From positions 930,001 to 994,000 of the forward strand of contig OX442321.1 of the NCBI GenBank assembly GCA_949358305.1: a stretch of DNA of 64,000 nucleotides, written 5' to 3'. The position numbers and the translations under genes are program-made. The stretch comes from Strigamia acuminata. Its lineage: Eukaryota > Arthropoda > Chilopoda > Geophilomorpha > Linotaeniidae. The notes beneath the pieces were generated by a model. It was given only the letters and a program-made list of their open reading frames with translations, did no database searches and was not told where the DNA came from. This document shows, piece after piece, positions 11,401 to 22,869 of the stretch. Position 1 is the first letter of the stretch, and each line of letters starts with the position of its first letter.

Positions 11401-14400
11401 TTACTGCTGTACAACCACGCCAAGTTGATGGACATGGACGACAAGAACCGCGGTGGAGATGGTAAAAGTGAAGTGACAATAAAAATTGATAAAAACGATA
11501 AATCAATTTCCTTTTCTTTTCTTTTCTTTTCTTTTAAGGTAAGGAGTATTTGGTGAGCATTATGTTCAGCCATTACGATCAGAATAACGATGGGATATTG
11601 GAGGAGGAGGAGTTGATTACGGTGGCCGAGTCGGAGTATCTCAACAAGTTGTCGAATGCTTGTCGCTTGGCCGATATCGTCGTGTTTGACGACACCGATC
11701 ACGATGGGAGGATCAGTTTGAACGAGTTTTATGTGGCTTTTAGTAAGTTGTACAGTAAGTATCGCTTTTACACTCATTTTTTAGGGAATTAATATCTTAG
11801 TATGGCAAGTTTTTCATAAAAGAAAATTAGTCTATCCCAATTTTTGGAGTTAAAACTGTCACGGTTGTTAATTTTAACTGGAAACAATGGTTTAGAAAAT
11901 AACTAGGTTCTCAGGGGTCTGTATTAATCAAAAGATTGAAGGTCCACAGGTCCACCGTGACAAAACAATTGATTTTTTTCACTTTTTTTTCACTTTTTTT
12001 TCACTTTTTTCATTTAAAAAAGTTTTATTTTTCACTTTTTTCGTTTAAAAAATTTAGTTTTTTCACTTTTTTTATTTAAAAAAATTAGTTTTTTCACTTT
12101 TTTCATTTAAAAAAATTAGTTTTTTCACTTTTTTCATTTAAAAGAATTAGTTTTTTCACTTTTTTTATTTAAAAAAATTAGTTTTTTAACTTTTTTCATT
12201 TAAAAAAATTAGTTTTTTCACTTTTTTCATTTAAAAAAATTAGTTTTTTCACTTTTTTTCGTTTAAAAAAATTAGTTTTTTCACTTTTTTCAATTAAAGA
12301 AATTACTCCGTAGTTTTTTCACTTTTTTCACTTTTTTTACAAACGAAATGCGAATTTCTGGCTGAAAATGTAATTCAAAAGTTGCATCGCCATTGCATTT
12401 AATTTAAAACTCTTCGTCTTTAGCCTCGCAGTAAAAAAGCTCGAGCTCAAACATAAAGAAAAATGAAATGTGCCAATTTGATAGTCGAGCACAATCAAAA
12501 AGGCATTACAGACTGGACAATTGGGATTTTCGTGGCAAGAAAAATAGAATCCTTTAAATATAACTTGTAAAGAACGCGACTTTACCTGTCACGGCGCTGA
12601 CAGTCGAATCGCGACACGGCGGCAATACTTTGCACTTATATCGGGATTAACCAACGATTCGGCAATAAAATTTGTCCTTTTCTGCACCTTCCCTCGAGGA
12701 CCCCTTTAATGCACCTGTCATTCAACGGCTTAATGCGTGAGCCCTCAGCTCCAACTCGCCCCGAAATTCCCTCGCAAACACATCTGTCTTCCAATACATA
12801 ATTTACAGCGAAAAAAGTCGACAAAAACTTAACAAGAAAATAGAAAATTGATTTCGTTGCCTCGTCGCATATTTCCCCCATTAGGCGTGTCAGTCGTGTC
12901 ACTCGACAAGGCCCTCGAAGTGAATCACGTGTCGGCAAGAGTCGGGGACAACGTGGAGATCAAATGTGACGTAACTGGTACCCCTTTGCCCCCGATCGTG
13001 TGGCGGAGAAATGATGTCGATCTCAGTACATTAGCCGAAGAGGAAATCAAAGTAATGCAAGAAAATTAAAATTAAAATGAAAAATTAATTAATTAATTTT
13101 TTAATTTTTTAATTTTTAGGTTTTTATGGATGGGTCTTTGTATCTGACTCGGGTTCAGCTGATCCATGCTGGGAATTACACTTGTCACGCGCAGAGGAAT
13201 AAGGATGTGGTGCAGACTCACGTTCTTCACGTTGAAAGTATTGGAGTTGTTTGTTGGGTTGGTTGGTTGTGGGTGGTTTTGTGATTTTTGTTTTGTTTTG
13301 TTTGATTAAAGCGTTGCCGCAAGTGCATGTGATTCCGAAAATCCAATCGAAACATCCGGGAGATGAGGCGGTGATGCAGTGTCATGCGTCGGGTGTGCCT
13401 ACACCGCGGGTTCAATGGCTGAAGAATGATGAGGAACTCAAATTGGAAATGCATAAATACAATGTGATAGGTTCGTTTCTTGACGTTCATTTTTTTTTCG
13501 ATGCAGTTGTGTTGAATTTTTCATAAAAAAAAATTTTTTTCGTCACCAAAATTTTATTTTTTCACCAAAATTTATATTTTTTCATCAAATTTTAAATTTT
13601 TTCACCAAAATTTATATTTTTTTACTAAAATTTTTATTTTTTACACCAAAATTTTTATTATTTTTACCAAAATTTAAATTTTTTTCACCAAAATTTTAAT
13701 TTTTTTATCAAAATTTTAATTTTTTCACCAAAATTTTTATTTTTTTATCAAAATTTTTATTTTTTACACCAAAATTTTTATTTTTTCATTAAAATTTGTA
13801 TTTTTGCACCAAAATTTTTATTTTTTCATCAAAATTTAAATTTTTTCACCAAATTTTTTATTTTTTTACCAAACTTTAAATTATTTCACTAAAATTTAAA
13901 TTTGTTTGCCGAAAATTTAATTTTCAGTCGATTTTGTCCCTCAAATTGACAAAATTCCAGCGAGTTTAAATATTTATTTCATTCTACACACCCGGAGATT
14001 TGATTAAAAAATTGTATAAATTCAGGAATGAATACAATTGCAGGCAACAGCACCGCTTTATCCGTCAACAAATTGACTTACAGCGACACTGGAGCGTACA
14101 TGTGCGTCGCCACCAACACGGCAGGATCCGTGAGGGACATTTCGTCACTGGTAGTGCAGGATGAACCAACACCCAGTATGTCACGTTTGACAGGTATTTC
14201 CATCAAAAAAAGCCAACCATCTCTAAACTCTTCCCGCAATTTCCTCCCTCCCTCTTCAGGCACTGCTACGGAGGAGAAACGTTTTTTCGTGTTTCACGAT
14301 TGGGGTGTGTCGGTGTACGAGCCGATTTCTTGCCGACTCTACCATCAGATTCAAAGCACCGACATCATACCGGGTACCCAGGAGTACGTGTGCGGTGATA

Positions 14401-15684
14401 AAGGAGTGAATTGCAGTTGGGGGAGGGCTATCAGCGTCGCCGATAGATACGTCTACGTCTCACAGCCTTCCAAAGACCGTGTCCTTATCATCAGCAAAGT
14501 CCAGATGGTTGTTGTCGATGTCAGTCGGAAAAATCAATAAAAATCAAAATAAACATTTAATTTTAATTTAATTTAATTTTAGGTTGTAGTGACTGATAAA
14601 TTTCCCGTGGATCTTCACTACGTGCCTCATTTGGATCAAGTTTGGGTTCTGTGTTGGCGTTCGTTGCAAGAAGTGGGCGCTAAAACGATCCAGATTATTC
14701 GAGACGCCGGTCAGAAGAAGAAACACCATTCTGTTCACGCCGAACCGATTGATGGACATTTTGATTTGGTATTATATTTGGTATTATATTTTTAATAATT
14801 AATTAATTAATTTTCAAATTAGGTGCGTGATTTGTTCGTTCCATCCGTTCAAGACACCGGGCATAAATTCAAGTACGGTTACGCCGTTCACACGAACCAG
14901 CGCGGGATGTACAAAGTGGATTTGGCGGCGATGAAATACGTTCGTACTATTGATCTTTCGGCGTACAATTGCGTACCCGAGAGCATGCAATTTGCTTCTA
15001 TTGGTATAATTAAAAAAATAATTTTTTTGTTAAAGAATTTATTTAATTTAATTAAATTTATTGTTTTAGGTGGTTTCGTTGTCATTGAATGCGGTGGAGG
15101 CAACGGGCAACTACTCATGGACCTGCTGACCGACTCGGTCCTCAGTCACAAACCTCTCTTGCTCGGATCACCTACAATTTCGCCCGACAGTCGTTACATT
15201 GTGACAATCGATCGTAGAAACACGAGTGTCACAATTATAACCCAAGAAATTAGCGAATACGGTAAAAATCAATTAAAAAAATTGAAAAATTGAATTTAAA
15301 TAAAATTTGATGCCAGGTGTGACCTTCTCGTTTGACGTGAAAACAACCCTCAATTTGAGCGACTTCACTTTTTACCCGTCGAAAACGACGCACAGCTACG
15401 ACATTTACGCCACGTCGGTGGACAAGGAAGATATCTTATTCGTGAATCTGGCAGACGGCAAAGTGGAGATGATCACCGGCGTCGGCAAAGCGCTCCCGCC
15501 GCCCCTCGCCCACTGGCACAACGTGAACCGGCCCATCTCTTCTAGCGGCCTGTTCGGCAACTACATGGTCACTCCAGCCATCGATGCCTTGTTCGTGGTC
15601 AACGGGCAAACGCGCACCGTCAACTGTGAAATTGGCAGCATCATGCACCCACGATTGGTTGTTTGGGTCACGGCAGCCTTATAA
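8485..15684 (+). CDS. FSTL5: Follistatin-like 4/5 protein (Kazal, EF-hand, Ig), 5' partial
   Basis: Exons: 8485-8706, 11228-11461, 11539-11742 (or 11754), 12885-13051, 13121-13237, 13312-13470, 14044-14175, 14260-14519, 14583-14768, 14823-15003, 15070-15261, 15317-15684. Phases agree at every join, giving about 806 residues. Order: Kazal-type Cys-rich domain (VCGSDGNLYPNHC), acidic/Ser-rich linker, two EF-hands (DQNNDGILEEEE and DTDHDGRISLNE), two Ig domains (NYTCHA and DTGAYMCVA), then a long region like the vertebrate FSTL4/5 propeller (VYVSQPSKDRVLII, LDQVWVLCW, GLFGNYMVTP) ending near VVWVTAAL. The signal-peptide exon is missing; the first exon needs one upstream nucleotide. The family is secreted and calcium-binding, with a poorly defined extracellular role. 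Orthology to FSTL4 versus FSTL5 is not resolved. Confidence 0.92.
8707..11227 (+). other. Intron between Kazal and EF-hand exons
   Basis: A 2.5-kb intron with a CT microsatellite (8758-8780), a T-run joined to a G-run (about 9030-9056), A/T homopolymers (9200-9400) and a minisatellite (10430-10740). Short ORFs in it show no family signal. Confidence 0.7.
10430..10740. repeat. Intronic minisatellite, about 22-bp unit
   Basis: Tandem copies of a unit like TTTAAAAATGGATTTTTTGG. It grades into a related variant, GGCATAAAATTTGATTTTTT, after 10630. Confidence 0.85.
11980..12340. repeat. Intronic minisatellite, about 31-bp unit
   Basis: Around ten copies of a unit combining CACTTTTTTCATTTAAAAAA with ATTAGTTTTTT, between the EF-hand exon and the first Ig exon. 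Confidence 0.85.
13530..13920. repeat. Intronic minisatellite, about 21-bp unit
   Basis: Many imperfect copies of TTTTTTCACCAAAATTTTTA in the intron that splits the second Ig domain. Confidence 0.85.
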
Positions 15685-16830
15685 TCACCCCTAGAACACA
15701 CCCGCCCTTTTCCTCACCACTCATTTCTTCTCGCTGTGTGAATGACAAATACAAACATAACAAATTAATTAATCAATCAATTAATAATAATTACAATTAC
15801 AATTAATAATTAATAATCAACAAATCCCTTTTGTTTCTTTCCAATGTTTGCACCAACGTTGTTCGACGAGCTTTTTGCTGCAAAATCAAACATTATTTTC
15901 AAAAATAATGATTTACTACGCGTTGTCGTACTCCAAGGGGTCCGTGGGTGCATTTTATCGTTTCTTTTTATTTATATATATATATATTTAAAAAAAAAAC
16001 TAAAAAAAAAAAATCGAGTTAGACGTTTAACTCTTTAAATACTCATTTGTTTGCACAGTATTATTTCGTTGATCCTCGGACTAATGAGCTTTATAGGCGT
16101 GTTTGGGTGCACGTTGATGACAAATGTGCGCTTTGAAAAGATAAAAAAATTAATACAATATTCTAGTATTGTTTGCATGTGGGAACTGCGAAAACGGAGC
16201 GTTCCAATTAGCTTCAGCGTGGGAGTTATTGCATATCCCATTTGTCTCCTGCACACTTTATGCAATTTCCTCCACCCTCCACTTGCAGGGGATTTCTGGG
16301 GTTTTCTTTCCTTCTCTTGTTTGCGTTCGTTGGAGACGGTTTAGTCATCTAGTCGTATTTTTTGATTTTATTTCGAATTAAGCGGTGGAAAACGGAATTT
16401 TACACTTTGGGTTTGGATAAGAAACCGAACGAGCGTTTGTTGGTCTCTTAGACAAGTGCAGAGTGTCAAGCAGGAGAAAAAAAAACGATTTGAAGCTCAT
16501 AAAAAGGAATCAGTGCTTGTGTGCTGTATTTTTCTTTTCTCGAATAAGTCGAAAACAAAAAATAAAAAACGGAAGCCTGTACAATGTATTTGCTACTTTT
16601 AGACTTTTCTATAGTTCACAAATAGGTGTATTATATTTGATTCTATTTAGATATGTGCATTTTTTTTGTTTTTGATCATATTAAAACATTTTATGAGAAA
16701 AAAATATATATTACACGATTTTATATTAAATTTTTTTTTTGTTTTTTAATTTTGTCAATCGATTGTGTAGTTTTTTTATTTTTTGTTTTTATTTTTTGTT
16801 TTTCATTCATTCTCATATAAGAATATTTTT
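15685..16830 (+). other. 3' flank / probable 3' UTR of the follistatin-like gene
   Basis: AT-rich DNA after the TAA stop with no further exon. A block near 15840-15930 is related to sequences near 17545 and 20372, so this flank may have supplied part of the duplications that follow. Confidence 0.5.
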
Positions 16831-16831
16831 T

Positions 16832-18100
16832 TGTATAAAGATTAAAAAAGTGTACATTTTAATCAAGGAAAAACATAAGCCATGCAGTGCAGCCAAATGG
16901 TAAAATTGAGAAAAAAAGATAAAAAAAAAAAGAGCATTTTTGATAGATTTTGAGTGTGCTTTAGTGTTGTTGCTTAGACAATTTTGTGCTGCAAAAAGTT
17001 TATGCGTATAAGAAAAATCTGTACTGCAAATTTCCTTCGTTATTGTTTCTTTTTTGTTTTTCACATATTTTCAGCTTTGGCTACAAGTAAAAAGACTTAA
17101 GAGTTTTTCATTTATCAATTCTTTTATTTTTACTTTGTACAATTTCATTGTGACTGTTCAATATAATATGTTCCAGACGTAAAATCGTGTATTTATTTGA
17201 AATTTAAAAAAAAAAAAAAAAATTGTATCACCTTTTACACGTATTGAGCTGAACTTCAACACTCGGAAGTTGTGCAGGTAAGCCAATCCAGTGACAGTAA
17301 GCTAACTCGAATTCAAATGCATTTCTATAATACCTTAACTAAATTGCACAGTATTTTAAATTTTGTTTCATTTTTTTCCAGATTCGTTTTAAATTTTAAT
17401 TGAAGATGAAGCAAGCAGCGGTTTTGTCCTGCGATTATTTTGTTTAGCACTTTAGATAAAATAAGGTAAAAAAAAAATCGATTGAATGATCAAACATAAT
17501 AATAATAATTAACACTTAACAAACTAAACTCTCTTGTTTCGTCCAAATATTTGCACCAGGTTTTGATGCAAAATCAAACTTTATTTTCAAAAATAACGAT
17601 TTACTACTCGTTGTCGTATTCTATTTTATTTCATTTTATTTTTTATTTTATTTTTTATTTATTTATTAGACATACTTGTACAATTCTAGTAAAACTAAAA
17701 AATAAAAAGAAAGATAAATAATTTTAAATAATTTAAATAATTTGAATTGAGAAATACTAACCGGCTTTTTTGAGGTAAATAAATCAGCGAAAAACGGTCT
17801 ACAATTCCCAGTGTGTTGATGGAATGCTAATTTGCACTGAACAAGATCCGAAAAACACTTAAGATTCAATTGGTTTTTGTTTCAGACTCTAACTATTATT
17901 GATTTGTAAATAGAAACATTAGAAAGTGTAATTAATTAGAGGTTGTGCAGGCAAGCCAATGCGGCGTTGACGTTGTAGTTTCTTTTTGATGGACTTTCAA
18001 GTGCAGTTAAAAATTCTAATTGAAATTCATCGTCATACAAAACAAATTTGCAAAATAATTTTAATTTTTGTTTCATTTTATTTCTAGATTCGTCAATCAA
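16832..18100. repeat. Local duplication copy 1, peptide coding sequence missing
   Basis: 16832-17640 matches 18697-18993 plus 19986-20460, and 17670-18100 matches 21224-21640. Copy 2 has a cysteine-rich peptide gene between the two blocks. Here the blocks meet in a T/A-rich tract next to the position equivalent to that gene's start codon, so the coding part has been lost while its upstream flank remains. Confidence 0.8.
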
Positions 18101-18236
18101 GAGAAAAATAAAAATTGACGAGAAGATTATTTATGTCATTATTAGACCAAATCCATTGTTCAATTGTTTCGAGATTGTTATATCGTTCGTTTAAACGTTG
18201 GAAAATTCTCAAATGTCCTCCATTTTTAGTTTTTGA

Positions 18237-18696
18237 AAGTTTCCAAAAGTTGCCGTTGGTGGCGCTTTTTATGACGTCATCGGCGACAAACAAGCAGCTT
18301 TTAGACTTCTAAACCTGATGTTTAGAGAGTCTCATGAAACGGTTCTGTCTGTCTGTCCGTCCGTACGCATCCATATCTCAAAATCTATAGCAGGTGGAGA
18401 CAAACGGATAACGGCAATAAATTCAGCGTACCTGTATAAGTATCCTAGGATCTTTTCGCAATTTTCCGACCTCCAGTTGAATTAATAAACACGATTTTGT
18501 TATTGGATATAAGTAATATTTGGATTTTAATATTCAGTAAATATTCCAATTTGCTATTTGGTGGATGTGTATAGGTTCAAAAGAACTAATAATAAATTTT
18601 TGGCCAAGCTAATGAAGCCAAGCCCATGCTAAAAAGCTGCTTGTTTGTCACCGATGACTCATAAAAAGGGCCACCAACGGCAACTTTTGGAAACTT
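18237..18696. mobile_element. Foldback/MITE-like element with ~68-bp inverted arms
   Basis: The left arm, 18237-18306 (starting AAGTTTCCAAAAGTTGCCG), is the near-perfect inverse of the right arm, 18629-18696. The interior is about 320 bp with no coding. The right arm ends exactly where duplication copy 2 begins. Confidence 0.75.
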
Positions 18697-20460
18697 GTAT
18701 AAAGATTAAAAAAGTGCACATTTTAATCAAGGAAAAACATAAGCCAAATGCAGCCAAATGGTAAAATTGAGAAAAAAAGATAAAAAAAAAAAGAGCATTT
18801 TTGATAGATTTTGTGTGTGCTTTAGTGTTGTTGCTTAGACAATTTTGTGCTGCAAGAAGTTTATGCGTATAAGAAAAATCTGTACTGCAAATTTCCTTCA
18901 TTATTGTTTCTTTTTTGTTTTTTACATATTTTCAGCTTTTTTTTCATTTATCAATTCTTTTATTTTTACTTTGTACAATTTCATTGTGACTGTTGTCATG
19001 AACCGGTTTTTTATGATGGTTAAACCGCGTTTGAAAGACGCGCCAGTTACGATACAAGGAGAGCCTGGTCCCGAATAAGGGCCTGGGCAACGTTAAGCAG
19101 CCTGGAGGGTGGCGGCAAGCTTATCCCCTTACTCGATCATTTCACAAATTTTAGCCAGGTTTGTTGGAATTGTAAAATAGAAGAGATGATGCTCACGAGC
19201 GGACTTAACAACACTGCATGGCTTATACTAAGTTTGGTTGGGGCCCCTAATGGCGGAGCGACCAAACCGAGCAAACGCGCACAAAAGACAAAATAACAAC
19301 TCGTTAGCTACTCGAATCACATCTCTAATCCTTCGGCGTGTATCAGCGGCATAAAATCAAATGAAAACAATAGGTCAACGAAAGGAAAGTTATTCAAAGG
19401 TGATACGCGGAATTAAACACGCGAAATGACAATGTAAACACTCAACATGCAGAAATCAATCGCATGGAGTCAAAACTGTGAGTTAACACAGGAGAAAGGT
19501 TGCCAAATGCTAACGGCCAACTAAGGCTCTTACAAAGCTCATGGTCTTGTACCTTCTGATTGAATCTGGCTCGAAACAGCTCTGAAGTGAACTTGGGCCA
19601 GATCCAATACAGAATTGGAGGTAAAACCAATGAGATAACAGCGCGTAAGCCAATCAGGCGCGCTCGTGAATAATTATCACGATGATTCACTCGCAGATGA
19701 CCAAGCATTTAAATCAGCCTGGCCTAACTAAGGGAAATCAGGAGGGGTAACAGTAAAAAATACACAACTTAGACCAGTCTGATGTGGCAGAATTGAGCCA
19801 CTCCAGACTGAGTCAAGGGATGAAAATGAATACAAAATGAGGACAAGGTAGGAAAACTCAAATGTTAAAGTTTAGGGATTTATTAGAAATCATACGAATC
19901 AAACAATGATTAGGAACACGGAAAACGCGTAGAAATACAACAATTGGTTAGGATTACAAACACGCGTTAATGCCGGGCCGTGACACTGTTCAATATAATA
20001 TGTTCCCGACGTGTATTTATTTGAAATTTAAAAAAAAAAAAAAAAATTGTATCACCTTTTACACGTATTGAGCTGAACTTCAACACTCGGAAGTTGTGCA
20101 GGTAAGCCAATCCAGTGACAGTAAGCTAACTCCAATTCAAATGCATTTCTATAATACCTTAACTAAATTGCACAGTATTTTAAATTTTGTTTCATTTTTT
20201 TCCAGATTTGTTTTAAATTTTAATTGAAGATGAAGCAAGCAGCGGTTTTGTCCTGCGATTATTATGTTTAGCACTTTAGATAAAATAAGGTAAAAAAAAA
20301 ATCGATTGAATGATCAAACATAATAATAATAATTAACACTTAACAAACTAAACTCTCTTGTTTCGTCCAAATATTTGCATCAGGTTTTGATGCAAAATCA
20401 AACTTTATTTTCAAAAAAAACGATTTATACTCGTTATCGTATTCTATTTTATTTCATTTT
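18697..20460. repeat. Local duplication copy 2, split by a solo LTR
   Basis: Near-identical to 16832-17640 once the inserted LTR (18994-19985) is removed. The intact copy shows the pre-insertion sequence GTGACTGTTCAATATAA and so fixes the insertion ends. Confidence 0.8.
18994..19985. mobile_element. Solo LTR, 992 bp, with CTGT target duplication
   Basis: Begins TGTCATGAACCGG and ends GGGCCGTGACA, with 5-bp inverted termini TGTCA/TGACA. It is flanked by CTGT at 18990-18993 and 19986-19989, and the empty site is preserved near 17155. No internal coding region is present, so it is a single LTR left by recombination. Its ends differ from the LTR at 7221-7896. Confidence 0.8.
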
Positions 20461-20620
20461 ATTTTATTTTTTATTTTATTTTATTTTATTTTATTTTTTA
20501 TTTTATTTCATTTCATTTTATTTTTTATTTTATTTCATTTTATATTATTTTTTATTTTATTTCATTTTATTTTATTTTTTATTTTATTTTATTTTTTATT
20601 TATTTATTATTGTTATTGTC
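20440..20620. repeat. TTTTA/TTTCA pentamer-type repeat
   Basis: Irregular tandem TTTTATTTTATTTCATTTTA tract. It lies just beyond the 3' side of the first peptide gene and probably helped form the deletion seen in duplication copy 1. Confidence 0.85.
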
Positions 20621-21009
20621 AGTGTGTTTTTGCATTGAAAAATTGAGCTATTGTTGGGTGTTACTGTTGATATGTAGGGAACACTATTGTTGTTGTTGTT
20701 GATACGGTACTAACAATGAAGAATAAATATCCTCATTAATGCTGATGGGAAAAATGCGAGTAGTTTGCTCAGTGTGAAGTAAACAGCGATTACTGACGCT
20801 GTGATGATCATAACTTTAATCAGAGTGCGACTAATAAATTAATAAAATAAAATAAAATAAAATAAAATGGGACAAAGTAAACTATAACAAACAAACAAAA
20901 CAATTGTAGTGACAACAAATTTTAATTTTAAAACTCATGGAACATTACACAGAAAGCTTTTTGTTTTTTAAATCAATCTATTAGACGCAGTTTAGCAATT
21001 AAATTTCCC

Positions 21010-21225
21010 TCAGTCATCGCACATGTCTCGAGGCCCTATAACGCAGGCAGTGCCGGTACGTTGCAGGCATTCGTAGAAATATCCCCGTGTGCAATTGCCT
21101 ATGTCAGTTCCGCAAAATTGACCTAGCATCCGATTGCATTGACATGTTGTATTCAAATCGCAAGCGGAGCTCGCCATTTGCACCAAACCAACGACCAACA
21201 AAAAGCAGAAAATTATTTTAGACAT
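21010..21225 (-). CDS. Secreted cysteine-rich peptide 1 (8-Cys variant)
   Basis: 71-aa ORF. Residues 1 to about 20 form a signal peptide (SKIIFCFLLVVGLVQMASS). The mature part of about 50 residues has eight cysteines spaced C-x5-C-x-C-x7-C-x6-C-x7-C-x7-C-x7-C and ends CDD, so it lacks the final C-x2-C-x4-C seen in its neighbours. It is the most diverged member of the cluster. Function is unknown; a secreted defence, toxin-like or signalling peptide is possible but nothing here decides it. Its upstream flank also survives near 17670-18100, where the coding sequence is gone. Confidence 0.7.
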   Translation of the reverse strand: MSKIIFCFLLVVGLVQMASSACDLNTTCQCNRMLGQFCGTDIGNCTRGYFYECLQRTGTACVIGPRDMCDD

Positions 21226-21715
21226 AATTGTACAATTCTAGTAAAACTAAAAAATAAAAAGAAAGATAAATAATTTTAAATAATTTAAATAATTTGAATT
21301 GAGAAATACTAACCGGCTTTTTTGAGCAAAAAACGGTCTACAATTCTCAGTGTGTTGATGGAATGCTAATTTGCACTGAACAAGATCCGAAAAACACTTA
21401 AGATTCAATTGGTTTTTGTTTCAGACTCCAACTATTGTTGATTTGTAAATAGAAACATTAGAAAGTGTAATTAATTAGAGGTTGTGCAGGCAAGCCAATG
21501 CGGCGTTGACGTTGTAGTTTCTTTTTGATGGACTTTCAAGTGCAGTTAAAAATTCTAATTGAAATTCATCGTCATACAAAACAAATTTGCAAAATAATTT
21601 TAATTTTTGTTTCATTTTATTTCTAGATTCGTCAAAGGTTTTAAGTGAAGACGAAGCAAGCATCGGTCGGGTCGTGTGTTTTTTCTTACACTTTACAAGC
21701 AACACAATTGAGGAT

Positions 21716-21946
21716 TCAACAGTTAAGTCTACCACAGTCACCGCACGAGTCTCGACGACCGTACTCGCAGGCCTTACCGGTCCCGTGCTGGCATTCGTAC
21801 ACGTATCCACTTTTGCAATCGCCGCCATTCCCACAAAATTGACCTTGGATCCCATTGCAAAAGCAATTTGTATTGTAATTGCAAGAGGCGCTCGCCATTT
21901 GCACCGATCCAACGACCAACAAAAAGCAGAAAACGATTTTATTCAT
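21716..21946 (-). CDS. Secreted cysteine-rich peptide 2 (type A, 10-Cys)
   Basis: 76-aa ORF with a signal peptide (MNKIVFCFLLVVGSVQMASA) and a mature part of about 56 residues. Ten cysteines follow C-x5-C-x-C-x7-C-x5-C-x7-C-x7-C-x7-C-x2-C-x4-C, ending in Cys. The start is set by the signal peptide. An acceptor-like ACCAG lies 12 nt upstream of the ATG, so a 5' UTR intron is likely. It differs from peptide 4 (25453-25683) at two residues, and both stay intact. I do not recognise the family. Confidence 0.75.
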   Translation of the reverse strand: MNKIVFCFLLVVGSVQMASASCNYNTNCFCNGIQGQFCGNGGDCKSGYVYECQHGTGKACEYGRRDSCGDCGRLNC

Positions 21947-22315
21947 ATTTGAAAATTCTGGTAAAACTAAAAAAAAAAAAAAAAAAAAAAAAATTAAATA
22001 AAATAAATAAAATAAATCATTTAAATTGAGGAATACGAACCGTTTTGTGAGGAAAATGGATCAGCAAAACACGGTCGACAATTTCCAGCGAGTTAAAATG
22101 CTAATTTGCACTGAACAAGATTCCAAAAGCACTTAAATTTCCATTTTTTAATTTCAAACGTTAAGTATTGTTGTTTGTAAATAGAAACCTTAGAAAGTGT
22201 AATTAATTGAATCTATTGTGAATTGTGACGTGCGTAAAGAAAAAACAAGAGGCTTGGTTTATTAATTTTTCGAAATGCTTTAATTCAATTTATATACGAA
22301 CAAATCAGATTGAAT

Positions 22316-22546
22316 TTAGCATTGAAGTTTGCCACATCGAACGCACGAGTCTCGACGACCGTAGTCGCAGGCTACGCCTGTACCTCCCTGGCATTCATAG
22401 ACGTGTCCACTTTCGCAATCGCCGCCGTTGCCACAAAATTGGCCTTGGGCCTCATTGCATTCACACCTTGTGTTGTAATTACACGAAGCGTTCGCCATTT
22501 GCACCAAAGCAATGGCAAACAAAAGACAGAAAACGATCTTCTTCAT
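22316..22546 (-). CDS. Secreted cysteine-rich peptide 3 (type B, 10-Cys)
   Basis: 76-aa ORF with signal peptide (KKIVFCLLFAIALVQMANA) and the same ten-cysteine pattern as type A. The promoter is visible: TATATAAA on the minus strand at 22667-22674, then a non-coding first exon ending GAATAT at the donor GTAAGT (22626-22621), then an acceptor TTTTAG followed by CAATTTGCAACT and the ATG. Type B keeps GQFCGNGGDC and YGRRDSC in common with type A. All ten cysteines are shared with peptide 5 despite nine replacement differences. Confidence 0.78.
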   Translation of the reverse strand: MKKIVFCLLFAIALVQMANASCNYNTRCECNEAQGQFCGNGGDCESGHVYECQGGTGVACDYGRRDSCVRCGKLQC

Positions 22547-22666
22547 AGTTGCAAATTGCTAAAAGTAAAGAAAAATTAAAACGCTCTAAAAATGTTTTTC
22601 AATTCATATTTTGTACTTGTACTTACATATTCAGCAATCACAGTGTCCCCCAATGATCGTTTTGAG

Positions 22667-22674
22667 TTTATATA
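22667..22674 (-). promoter_or_regulatory. TATA box of cysteine-rich peptide 3
   Basis: TATATAAA on the minus strand, about 40 nt before the donor of the non-coding first exon and 120 nt before the ATG. The same block recurs before peptide 5. Confidence 0.65.
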
Positions 22675-22869
22675 GCAAAAAGCCGAGCATTTCTTCCTGC
22701 CTCGTATTACTGAATTCATAAGGAAAAAGTAGATTTAATATTATACAGTATATAATTACGACGAATGTCACAAATTTTATTATTTAAACTGTCCGGAAAT
22801 TTAAAAACAAACCAAAAAGCAGGAAATCAGTTTCTGTGATAAAACACGCGATTTGCTCGGGGATCTCAT

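Noticed and set aside
21475-21912. 145-codon minus ORF and the plus-strand ORFs over the peptide genes
   Set aside because: Out-of-frame shadows of the cysteine-rich peptide genes; they have no conserved features and the signal-peptide frame explains the locus.
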